13,369 nt of DNA. It comes from JARIHD01 sp964610985. GTDB taxonomy: Bacteria > Patescibacteriota > Saccharimonadia > Saccharimonadales > UBA4665. The position numbers and the translations under genes are program-made. The notes beneath the pieces are model-generated. The model was not told the origin of the DNA. It ran no database searches and was given only the letters and a program-made list of their open reading frames with translations. The stretch covers positions 1-13,369 of the forward strand of contig CAZSZJ010000029.1 in NCBI GenBank assembly GCA_964610985.1. The letters are read 5' to 3'. Shown piece after piece: positions 6,656 to 12,142 of the stretch (its first letter is position 1; every line of letters begins with the position of its first letter).

Positions 6656-7000
6656 ATGCGCGTACGCCTGCTACTTTTCGTCCATGCACAAGTTAGTGCA
6701 TCTTCACCCTTGTTGACTATCTTGACTGGAGAGGATGGTCGTAGTCCAAACTTTACAGAGGTTGGGGATGAGCAAGAATTACAACAAAGCATCCAGGAAG
6801 TGCGCAGGCTGCTTGATGAATTCAGTGTACTGAAAAAAACAGAGCAATGGGTCGCCTCTAGAAAAAGATTAAGCCAAGAGCTTTTCTGGAAAATTACTCG
6901 AATTGATTACTTCAAAAGTATACTCGGGGTATGCCCTTTCGAACGCCAGGGGTATTCGCACCATCTTTTTGTCGCTAAGTTTACACTCGTACACCCGTAG
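6656..7000 (+). CDS. Small uncertain ORF after the PHP gene
   Basis: A 114-residue frame begins four bases after the PHP stop, a spacing seen in operons. The part that overlaps nothing (about the first 71 residues) contains a convincing helix, EQELQQSIQEVRRLLDEFS, likely amphipathic or coiled-coil. The remainder runs 132 bases antisense into the 3' end of the ATPase gene, and no Shine-Dalgarno or promoter is visible. I recognise no family. It may be a real small protein, a remnant of a longer gene cut by the ATPase gene, or chance. Confidence 0.3.
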   Translation: MRVRLLLFVHAQVSASSPLLTILTGEDGRSPNFTEVGDEQELQQSIQEVRRLLDEFSVLKKTEQWVASRKRLSQELFWKITRIDYFKSILGVCPFERQGYSHHLFVAKFTLVHP

Positions 7001-7948
7001 ATTATCTGCTTCTTCTTCAACGATATCAATCTCACGTTTTTCGGCGTTTCTCCAATAATACGACCTGACACGGCGTTCATGAGCTTGGAGATATTTGAGT
7101 CTTTCGATTACGCAAAAATTCTCCCATAGCGCGCCCACATCGTCCCGTATCTCTAGCGGCTTAAAGTTTTCTATGATTGCATTACGAATACCGAGATCAG
7201 TGAAATATACTTTTCGCAGACGGCCCACCTCGACTCGTTGATTACGCCTGTACTGTCCACGGCGCAGAACAATAAAGGCCTTTTCAAGTAGGTCGATATA
7301 ACGCATAACGGTTTCCTTGCTTATCGATAACTTTGCCGCCAGCTCGCCATAACTTACTTCTTGCCCAATCTGGTATGCTAGGAGACGCAACAGATCATTG
7401 ATGACGGTCTGGTCGAACATAACTTGTGGGCCAAAAGCATCTCGGTACACATAGTTGTTGGCGATATTGCTGAGCCGGGCGTGCGCTTCCTCGGCAGACA
7501 GCTTCCACATGGCTGGATAGCCGCCGCGGTCGAGCATCGTTCGCCAGTTGGCGTCCATTTCTATGCGATTGCTTGACACTTCAGCAATGCTAAACGGATA
7601 AAGTGTTACTTCCTCGGATCTTCCGGTTAATGGCTCAAATATCTTATTAGCGAGGTCGAGACTAGAGGAGCCGGTGACAAGTAGTTTCACATCAGGATAG
7701 GTATCATGAATCAACTTGATCGTGATGCCTATATTTTCTACACGCTGCCCCTCATCGATAATAACCAAGTCAGCATTACCAATGTACGATTTGAGCTCTG
7801 TAGCAGATTTGTTAGTCAGGCTAATAACCACGTTCGGGTCATCACAGTTGAGGTAGAGCGAATTTGAAAATCGTTTAGCCGTCTCTTTTGCGAGGGTCGT
7901 CTTCCCTACTTGCCTAGGGCCGCCCACGAAAACCATTTTTCGCGTCAA
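6869..7948 (-). CDS. AAA-family ATPase with DUF4143 C-terminal domain, 5' end lost in assembly gap
   Basis: The 359 readable residues begin at the N-run and cover almost the whole protein. The P-loop GGPRQVGKTT lies near the N-terminus, Walker B is LVIIDEGQ, a sensor-like strand is LLVTGSSSLDL, and YPFSIAEV follows. A winged-helix stretch (YGELAAKLSISKETVMRYI) leads to the DUF4143 tail with YFTDLGIRNAI, GALWENFCVIERLKYL, and the nuclease-fold-like YYWRNAEKREIDIV...YECKLS, where D/E-x-K positions are kept. The family is widespread in archaea and bacteria and its cellular role is unsettled; many sit in accessory DNA. Only the first ~20-30 residues are missing. Whether the fragment on the other side of the gap (7959-8057) belongs to it is doubtful. 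Confidence 0.88.
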   Translation of the reverse strand: MTRKMVFVGGPRQVGKTTLAKETAKRFSNSLYLNCDDPNVVISLTNKSATELKSYIGNADLVIIDEGQRVENIGITIKLIHDTYPDVKLLVTGSSSLDLANKIFEPLTGRSEEVTLYPFSIAEVSSNRIEMDANWRTMLDRGGYPAMWKLSAEEAHARLSNIANNYVYRDAFGPQVMFDQTVINDLLRLLAYQIGQEVSYGELAAKLSISKETVMRYIDLLEKAFIVLRRGQYRRNQRVEVGRLRKVYFTDLGIRNAIIENFKPLEIRDDVGALWENFCVIERLKYLQAHERRVRSYYWRNAEKREIDIVEEEADNLRVYECKLSDKKMVRIPLAFERAYPEYTFEVINSSNFPEKLLA

Positions 7949-7958
7949 NNNNNNNNNN
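7949..7958. other. Assembly gap (10 Ns)
   Basis: Ten Ns interrupt the ATPase gene at its P-loop. Both flanks encode P-loops of the same family (GGPRQVGKTT left, GARQVRKTT right), so the true distance is not ten bases. Confidence 0.98.
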
Positions 7959-8057
7959 GGTGGTCTTCCGTACTTGCCTGGCGCCGTACAAAATAGCCAC
8001 AAGGTTGCTTTTTAGTATCTTTTCTACGCGATTTTGCTCTTGTCTTTGGATATACAT
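7959..8057 (-). CDS. N-terminal fragment of an AAA/DUF4143-type ATPase, cut by assembly gap
   Basis: Reading leftward from ATG 8057 gives 33 codons, starting MYIQRQEQNRVEKILKSN, then LVAILYGARQVRKTT, then Ns. This is the typical start of this ATPase family: a short basic helix and then the P-loop strand. Canonical GxxxxGKT has Arg in place of the second Gly (CGG instead of GGG), possibly a base error at a contig end. It repeats the P-loop already present on the other side of the gap, so either two paralogous genes have been fused by scaffolding or an overlap was left unmerged. A longer frame beginning MWLFC at 8002 is an artefact of reading through the Ns. Confidence 0.75.
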
Positions 8058-8063
8058 AATCTT

Positions 8064-8072
8064 AGTATAGCA
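8064..8072 (-). promoter_or_regulatory. Extended -10 promoter, leaderless, ATPase
   Basis: The minus strand reads TGCTATACT, ending six bases before ATG 8057. The -35 area is occupied by one copy of the 10-bp direct repeat ATTATCGCGA. Confidence 0.65.
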
Positions 8073-8083
8073 CAAAATGTCCG

Positions 8084-8125
8084 ATTATCGCGAGTCGAAT
8101 AGCGAAAAAGAGCCTATTATCGCGA
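8084..8125. repeat. Direct 10-bp repeat upstream of the ATPase promoter
   Basis: ATTATCGCGA is found at 8084-8093 and again at 8116-8125, 32 bases apart, about three helical turns. Both contain the palindrome TCGCGA. The nearer copy lies at about -27 to -36 relative to the predicted ATPase transcription start, where a -35 box would be. Confidence 0.6.
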
Positions 8126-8221
8126 TTGCTTGTGCTTAGAACCTCAAACTTCCCAAGATCATAGATAACGAGGGAGGACTTACCTTACCCGAGTCCAATC
8201 ATGACCAAAGCGGTTCAAATC

Positions 8222-8738
8222 TCAAGGACAAACTGATTTGACCCACAGTCCGTTCATTTCAATGAATTGGTTTTTAGGGTTTTGATTCATATAGATTATC
8301 ATCTGACAATTCGTAAAGTACTTAAATGGTTCTTCAAAAAGCAAATTAAATTTCACATCCGTAAGCTGCTCTCGATATGCTCGAACCATGTGGATTGTGC
8401 CGCCGTGAGAGACAATGAGACGGTTCTGGTTTACATATTTCTTATCCCATTCTATGCAGGCTGCTGAAACGCGTCTATACATATCGCTCCAGAGTTCAAA
8501 TTCTTGAGGGACGGGATCACCTTGCCAATCCGCTTCTCGTAAGCGCTCATCTTTAGTCCACGCAACACCAGTCAAACCAATTAGTTGAGCCCGTCTCTAC
8601 AGCCCGTCGTGATCCTGAGTGAAAGCCGATATTAAAGGCCTCAGAAAAATGAGATTACACATACGCAGCGGCAGCCTGCCTCTTGCCCTCCTCAGTCAAG
8701 CCCCATCCGGTTTCAGTAGATGCTTTGCCATGGCGCAT
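8222..8738 (-). pseudogene. Histidine phosphatase (phosphoglycerate-mutase superfamily), broken by a stop and a frameshift
   Basis: The intact protein would be about 171 residues, normal for SixA-like or GpmB-like phosphatases. It starts MRHGKASTETGWGLTEEGK, where RHG carries the phosphorylated His. A TAA codon at 8657-8655 then interrupts the frame. The same frame continues SHFSEAFNIGFHSGSRRAVE, resembling the family's SGSRRA-x-ET step. One extra G in a GGG run (CCC at 8590-8592 on the plus strand) shifts the frame; removing it yields VETAQLIGLTGVAWTKDE. The tail has the second-His motif IVSHGGTI. With two lesions the gene is probably dead, although the segment 8575-8222 could still be read from an internal ATG without the catalytic His. 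It lies 25 bases after the MerR stop and may have been co-transcribed with it. Confidence 0.82.
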
Positions 8739-8763
8739 CACCCTGCCGCCACCTTACCTATTT

Positions 8764-9105
8764 CTATGCCCGCAACTCCGCTTCAAGCCCAGCTTTCATT
8801 TCGGAGAGTCGGACAATTTGTTTAGAAATCTTATGTATTTTATCTTCCAAAAACAGTTTCTTCATCTCATTTGTGAGGCTGCCTTCATCGTACGCTTGAG
8901 CAAAACAATGTAGCTCCTTCATAGAAAAGCCCGCACTGCGTGCTTGCTTAAGACGTTGCAGGCGCGCAAGAGCGACCTGATTATAGTGGCGATAACCGTT
9001 ACTGGAGCGCTTTACATGCCGGGCATCTAAAAGTCCTTCGTGCTCGTAATAACGAATTGCTGAGGTACTTAGGCCTGATAGACGTGCGATTTCATTAATT
9101 AACAT
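8764..9105 (-). CDS. MerR-family transcriptional regulator
   Basis: The 113-residue protein begins MLINEIARLSGLSTSAIRYY, the MerR N-terminal winged helix. The wing follows as GYRHYNQVALARLQRLKQAR, then a second helical pair AGFSMKELHCFAQAY and a long dimerisation coiled coil to the end (LEDKIHKISKQIVRLSEMKAGLEAEL). There is no separate effector domain and no paired-cysteine metal site, so it is neither a classical mercury or copper sensor nor a TipA-like fusion; its signal is unknown. I chose ATG 9105 because the MerR motif starts there; the frame extends to 9195 but that part overlaps the divergent reductase and is unlike the family. It likely controls itself and the reductase through the shared promoter region. 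Confidence 0.9.
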   Translation of the reverse strand: MLINEIARLSGLSTSAIRYYEHEGLLDARHVKRSSNGYRHYNQVALARLQRLKQARSAGFSMKELHCFAQAYDEGSLTNEMKKLFLEDKIHKISKQIVRLSEMKAGLEAELRA

Positions 9106-9106
9106 A

Positions 9107-9138
9107 TTGACATTAAAGCATACTTTATAGTTTATCCT
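9107..9138 (+). promoter_or_regulatory. MerR-type promoter and operator of the reductase gene
   Basis: TTGACA (9107-9112) and TATCCT (9133-9138) are separated by 20 bp, the over-long spacer characteristic of MerR-activated promoters. TAAAG-CATA-CTTTA, a perfect dyad at 9114-9127, lies within the spacer, as MerR operators do. A Shine-Dalgarno GGAGG (9156-9160) follows, six bases before the reductase ATG. Confidence 0.65.
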
Positions 9139-9166
9139 AAAATAGACAATTAAATGGAGGCGATAT

Positions 9167-9691
9167 ATGGGGAAAGTTGTTGTATTTATAGGCATGACAC
9201 TGGATGGTTTTATCGCAGGGCCGCATGATGAATTCGATTGGTTGCAACCTTATGAATCTGTAGATTACGGTTATAAAGGTTTTATAGAACACGTAGGGCT
9301 CATTATTTGTGGCAAACGAACATATGATCTTATGAAAAAACACGGCTGGGGCGATAGTTTTGAGCGACCTGCAATCATTCTAAGTAACGAGGAATCGATG
9401 ACAAGCCAAAACTCGAATGTTACGTCTATGAAGGGCGACATGGGTCATATTATTAATGAAGCCAAGACGCGTACAAATCAAGATATTTGGATAATGGGCG
9501 GCGCGGCCGTTGTGCAAGAAGCCATCAAGTCACGGGTGGTTGACGAGTTGGTTCTTGGAATTGTACCCCTCTTGCTCGGAGGAGGTATATCTTTGTTTGG
9601 ATCAATGAATATAAAAAAGCAGCTTACTTTGCAAAAAGTTAAACAATTCGACAAAGGATTAGTCCAACTTACGTACACATCGGTCCGATAA
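9167..9691 (+). CDS. RibD C-terminal / dihydrofolate-reductase-fold family protein
   Basis: The 174-residue protein is a stand-alone RibD_C-type reductase, of the kind called YyaP/YwjB in Bacillus. It starts KVVVFIGMTLDGFIAGPHDE, the DHFR-fold first strand and loop. GLIICGKRTYDLM at 44-56 is the cofactor-region strand and helix, IWIMGGAAVVQEAI is the Gly-rich NADPH-binding turn, and DELVLGIVPLLLGGGISLF is the family's closing strand. Members are NADPH-dependent reductases of mostly unknown substrate. The start is fixed by GGAGG six bases upstream. Its AT-rich codons and strong Shine-Dalgarno contrast with the leaderless neighbours, suggesting import, perhaps from a Firmicute. It is divergent from the MerR gene and ends before a strong terminator. 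Confidence 0.9.
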   Translation: MGKVVVFIGMTLDGFIAGPHDEFDWLQPYESVDYGYKGFIEHVGLIICGKRTYDLMKKHGWGDSFERPAIILSNEESMTSQNSNVTSMKGDMGHIINEAKTRTNQDIWIMGGAAVVQEAIKSRVVDELVLGIVPLLLGGGISLFGSMNIKKQLTLQKVKQFDKGLVQLTYTSVR

Positions 9692-9743
9692 TGTTCTTCG
9701 CGCCGCATCTTAAAACATTCCCTCATTCGAGATACTGACGTGA

Positions 9744-9786
9744 GCCATGAAAAAAGATTGACTTTTTGTCAATCTTTTTTCATGGC
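9744..9786. terminator. Perfect bidirectional terminator
   Basis: GCCATGAAAAAAGATTGAC (9744-9762) pairs perfectly over 19 bp with 9768-9786 around a TTTTT loop. The inner GATTGAC/GTCAATC stem is preceded by A6 and followed by T6, so it works on both strands for the convergent reductase and Fic genes. Confidence 0.93.
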
Positions 9787-9839
9787 TGGGGATGAGTCTC
9801 TCAACTGGCACCCCTTTCTCTCTGATTTCATTGTTCTCG
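9786..9839 (+). repeat. Dispersed hairpin repeat, copy 3 (diverged)
   Basis: Starting CTGGGG and containing GAGTCTCTC, GGCACCCC and TCTCTGATTTCATT, this segment aligns without gaps to copy 2 over about 54 bases with many substitutions. GGGG/CCCC can replace the GGGT/ACCC base of the hairpin. It abuts the 19-bp terminator. Confidence 0.45.
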
Positions 9840-9913
9840 GCCAAAAGCTAGAACAGCTTGGCTTCATTTTCAGTAGAGGTCGGATTATTGTGCCTTAGAG
9901 GCCTACGCACTTA

Positions 9914-9963
9914 GGTGATAGTTGGTCATCGATAAAAATGCTGGTCACCTTCAACTATTCACC
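9914..9963. repeat. Imperfect inverted repeat at the Fic gene end
   Basis: GGTGATAGTTG (9914-9924) pairs with CAACTATTCACC (9952-9963) with one bulged T, overlapping the Fic stop codon. No T-run follows, so its role as a terminator or 3' stabiliser is uncertain. Confidence 0.45.
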
Positions 9964-10882
9964 TCTTCTCATCCAGAAGCTTATCGGTGTATATCATTGA
10001 CTCTGCAATAAATAGCTCCAGTGGACTATATACTTCGCGCAACTGAGCTGCTTCTAAATACCTGTAGTAAGCCTGCTTACGCTCTTTTGCAACAAGAGGT
10101 GGCATATATCCGGCGTGCAGTGCCTGCGCTAGCATGACTAACCGCCCGGTGCGCCCATTGCCGTCACTAAATGGATGGATCTTTTCAAATCGGGCATGGG
10201 TACTGGCGAGGTCAGATATTAAGTCTGTTTGTGATTCACGGACATCGTCTACGAGCTGTGCGACAAGTTCCGGTATTTTTATATAATTAGCAAGCGGAAT
10301 ACTTTCGCCCATGATCCGAACTGCGTGACTTCGGTATTGCCCGGCGTCGCCGATAATGCCATTCATGAGTCTGAGGTGCAGACCAAGAATAAACTCTTCA
10401 GTAACACTAAAGCTATCGCCTTGCTCTGCTAGTTGCTCAATAAGCCAATACAGAGCTGCTTGGTGATTACGCGCCTCGGCCTGTTCGATGGCGGTTCGAT
10501 TCGTCAGCACCTTATGTTCAAAAAGGACTTCTTCGACGTCAGCAAGAGTCATCGTGCTGCCTTCGATTGTGTTGGTGTGGTACGTCAGGTGAAGTGTGAG
10601 TTTGTCTAACTTTTTCGTGTCATTGAGCATTTCTTTCGCGGTCAGCTTGAGCTTTGCGGCTTCAGCTCTTGTTTGGGCCAGCATATTCAGATCAATGTTA
10701 TCCGCGCCCACTATCTCAAGGTAGAGTGTCTGAATACGAGTAAGAGCCTTGGCGCGCGGCTCAGACCGACCATTAACCCACGAGTTTAAGGTGGGGAAAG
10801 ATACGCCAAGAGTATGCGCCAGCTGTTCTTGTGACCAGCCGGATGAATCAAGAATAGAAACAAGCTGTTTACGGTAATTCAT
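9959..10882 (-). CDS. HTH-Fic family protein AMPylase (class II, self-inhibited)
   Basis: The 307-residue protein fuses an XRE helix-turn-helix to a Fic domain. Residues about 5-50 contain SGWSQEQLAHTLGVSFPTLNSWVNGR, a clear HTH. A helical linker carries T103-N-T-I-E107-G108, the (S/T)xxxE(G/N) inhibitory motif whose Glu blocks ATP in class II Fic enzymes. The flap region reads GQYRSHAVRIMGESIPLANY. The catalytic loop H236-PFSDGNGRTG-R247 is complete, so transfer of AMP from ATP to protein hydroxyls should be possible once inhibition is relieved. The target is unknown. The HTH implies DNA binding, and a 10-bp inverted repeat covers its own promoter, so autoregulation is likely. ATG 10882 is the only sensible start. 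It is divergent from the HEVGH gene. Confidence 0.95.
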   Translation of the reverse strand: MNYRKQLVSILDSSGWSQEQLAHTLGVSFPTLNSWVNGRSEPRAKALTRIQTLYLEIVGADNIDLNMLAQTRAEAAKLKLTAKEMLNDTKKLDKLTLHLTYHTNTIEGSTMTLADVEEVLFEHKVLTNRTAIEQAEARNHQAALYWLIEQLAEQGDSFSVTEEFILGLHLRLMNGIIGDAGQYRSHAVRIMGESIPLANYIKIPELVAQLVDDVRESQTDLISDLASTHARFEKIHPFSDGNGRTGRLVMLAQALHAGYMPPLVAKERKQAYYRYLEAAQLREVYSPLELFIAESMIYTDKLLDEKR

Positions 10883-10917
10883 AACTTTATAATGTTAGCA
10901 AATATACTATAAAGTTA
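10882..10917. promoter_or_regulatory. Inverted-repeat operator over the Fic gene promoter
   Basis: TAACTTTATA (10882-10891) and TATAAAGTTA (10908-10917) form a perfect 10-bp inverted repeat with a 16-base spacer. Between and under the arms lies the Fic promoter on the minus strand: -35 TTGTAA (10915-10920), 17-bp spacer, extended -10 TGCTAACAT (10892-10900). One arm overlaps the -35 edge, the other covers the transcription start and first base of the ATG. This is a textbook repressor position, and the HTH of the Fic protein is the likely ligand. Confidence 0.7.
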
Positions 10918-10965
10918 CAAGTTAATTTATGCGGCTGGCGGTTTCAGAGCAGACGCAAGCGTATA

Positions 10966-10994
10966 TTGACCAGCAGAGCTAATTATATTATAGT
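10966..10994 (+). promoter_or_regulatory. Sigma70-type promoter of the HEVGH gene
   Basis: TTGACC (10966-10971) and TATAGT (10989-10994) have a 17-bp spacer, the best two-box match in the window. The predicted start near 11001 gives a leader of only about three bases before ATG 11004. Confidence 0.7.
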
Positions 10995-11003
10995 ATACAA
11001 CTT

Positions 11004-11857
11004 ATGAGCAAACCTAATAACACTCCTGCCTGGCTGTATGACCGTCTGCCCCGACCAGTAAAGCAGCAATACAAAGAGGGCGAGATAATCCGAGGAGCGA
11101 TAGACAGTTACTTTTTGGATCGCTCAAGCCTGGAGACGAAACACTTCTCAGTATCAAAGATAACCCTAATCTTGATCACGCCAAAAGTCTCCTCGGCAAA
11201 GTAACGCGTGAGCAGTATGGTATTGAAATGGCCTATGGCGATGATTCCAAAGATCCTACACAAATTAAGAAAGACGTGGACGAATTCGTACAGGTGTTAC
11301 TGAGCACTCCTCCCGAGCTTTTGAAGGGGGCGAATATCGAAACAGTAGAGCTGAACAGTAAAGATGCCGTTAAGGGCGCCGAGGCAGAGTATCGCGCATA
11401 CAAGAATGAGATTATGATCCGTTCAGGCCAGGTCTCCTACGCTGCTTCCCACGAAGTTGGACATGCAATTCAGTCAGTCTACAATGATAAGCATTGCTTG
11501 CTACCGTCGGGTTTAAATCGGGAGTTTGAGGCCATCAATCCTCCGGACTTTAGTTACGGCAAGGACAATCTTGAAAAACTTACCGAGAGTCAGCGAAGAA
11601 GAATCACTCTGACGGATTACGGCATCATGGTCGGCTCCCATGAAGACGGAGCCGAGACTTTGAGAATAATTCAAAATACAGACGAGAAGCTCAGTCTGGA
11701 ACAGCAATGTGCTCTAGGCCAGGCTGCACTTACGGATAAGAAAATCATAACCTCTTTGAGAGTTATTGCAGACGTAGCTGGAGAAGACATTGGCGAAGCC
11801 TACGCCGAACGATTAGGCCGGGACGGGGCGAGCCAGTACTGTGAGAGCAGAAGGTAG
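11004..11857 (+). pseudogene. HEVGH putative zinc metallopeptidase, split by a one-base frameshift
   Basis: The first frame from ATG 11004 reads MSKPNNTPAWLYDRLPRPVK and stays protein-like to IDSYF. The frame then needs to move back one base inside a T5 run (11112-11116). With a sixth T, the protein reads SYFFGSLKPGDETLLSIK and continues smoothly into the long frame that ends at 11857, about 284 residues in all. The second part (the ATG at 11228 would give 209 residues) has AASHEVGHAIQ, an HExxH zinc site at 11450-11464. Glu-rich segments follow (GSHEDGAETL, DIGEAYAERL) that may supply a third ligand. I cannot name the family. The lesion may be a real mutation, a homopolymer assembly error, or programmed slippage, which the tract CTTTTTG does not strongly favour. 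Confidence 0.75.
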
Positions 11858-11975
11858 CCTTTCTCTCACCAAGATTGGCACCTAAGAATTTTGCCCCAGT
11901 CCCTCAAATAAGCATGAATGTAGCAACAAATATAGGGATGAACCCCTTCTGACAGATGAGAATCTTGAAATATAA

Positions 11976-12003
11976 AGAAAACACACAAAACTGCGTGTTT
12001 TCT
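11976..12003 (+). terminator. Possible terminator after the HEVGH gene
   Basis: A 9-bp perfect stem, AGAAAACAC/GTGTTTTCT, has a 10-base loop that can close one more C-G pair. The U-rich stretch is inside the stem rather than after it, so termination on the plus strand would be modest. Confidence 0.4.
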
Positions 12004-12023
12004 ACCTCTGTAAATAATTTTGG

Positions 12024-12078
12024 CTGGGTGTACGTCTCCCGAAGGGAACACCCTCCTCTCTGAATTTATCCTTTTTGC
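12024..12078 (+). repeat. Dispersed hairpin repeat, copy 2
   Basis: CTGGGTGTACGTC followed by TCCCGAAGGGAACACCCT and TCTCTGAATTTATC and CTTTTTGC. It folds as GGGTGT (12026-12031) with ACACCC (12048-12053), a 5-base bulge, and an inner TCCC-GAA-GGGA hairpin. This is the best-formed copy. Confidence 0.65.
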
Positions 12079-12142
12079 GGAGAAAAACGAAATAAGACAT
12101 TTGCTAGAGCCTGCCGTATTGACTATGCTAGGATGCTAGATT

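Larger units (their letters stand above)
11858..12142. other. Intergenic region between the two metalloprotein genes
   Basis: This 285-bp region holds a likely terminator hairpin, AGAAAACAC (11976-11984) with GTGTTTTCT (11995-12003); copy 2 of the dispersed repeat (12024-12078); and an extended -10 TGCTAGGAT (12126-12134) eight bases before the next ATG. No reading frame here looks genuine. Confidence 0.55.

Noticed and set aside
7949..8002. ATPase start at 8002 reading MWLFC through the Ns
   Set aside because: This frame is joined only by the arbitrary ten-N gap. In the other frame, ATG 8057 gives a proper family N-terminus with a leaderless promoter.
8203..8225. GGTTCAAATC resembling a tRNA T-loop
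   Set aside because: The flanking bases do not form a five-pair stem and no anticodon or acceptor arm is present upstream.
9106..9195. 30-residue N-terminal extension of the MerR protein
   Set aside because: It overlaps the divergent reductase gene and its promoter and precedes the canonical MerR N-terminus.
9959..10882. Possible use of TGA as a sense codon (SR1/Gracilibacteria code)
   Set aside because: The Fic protein ends at TGA at the expected family length, and no gene here needs TGA to be read through.
11866..12051. A 61-codon minus-strand frame between the metalloprotein genes
   Set aside because: It crosses the terminator hairpin and repeat copy 2 and has an improbable composition; the repeat explains its conserved-looking end.
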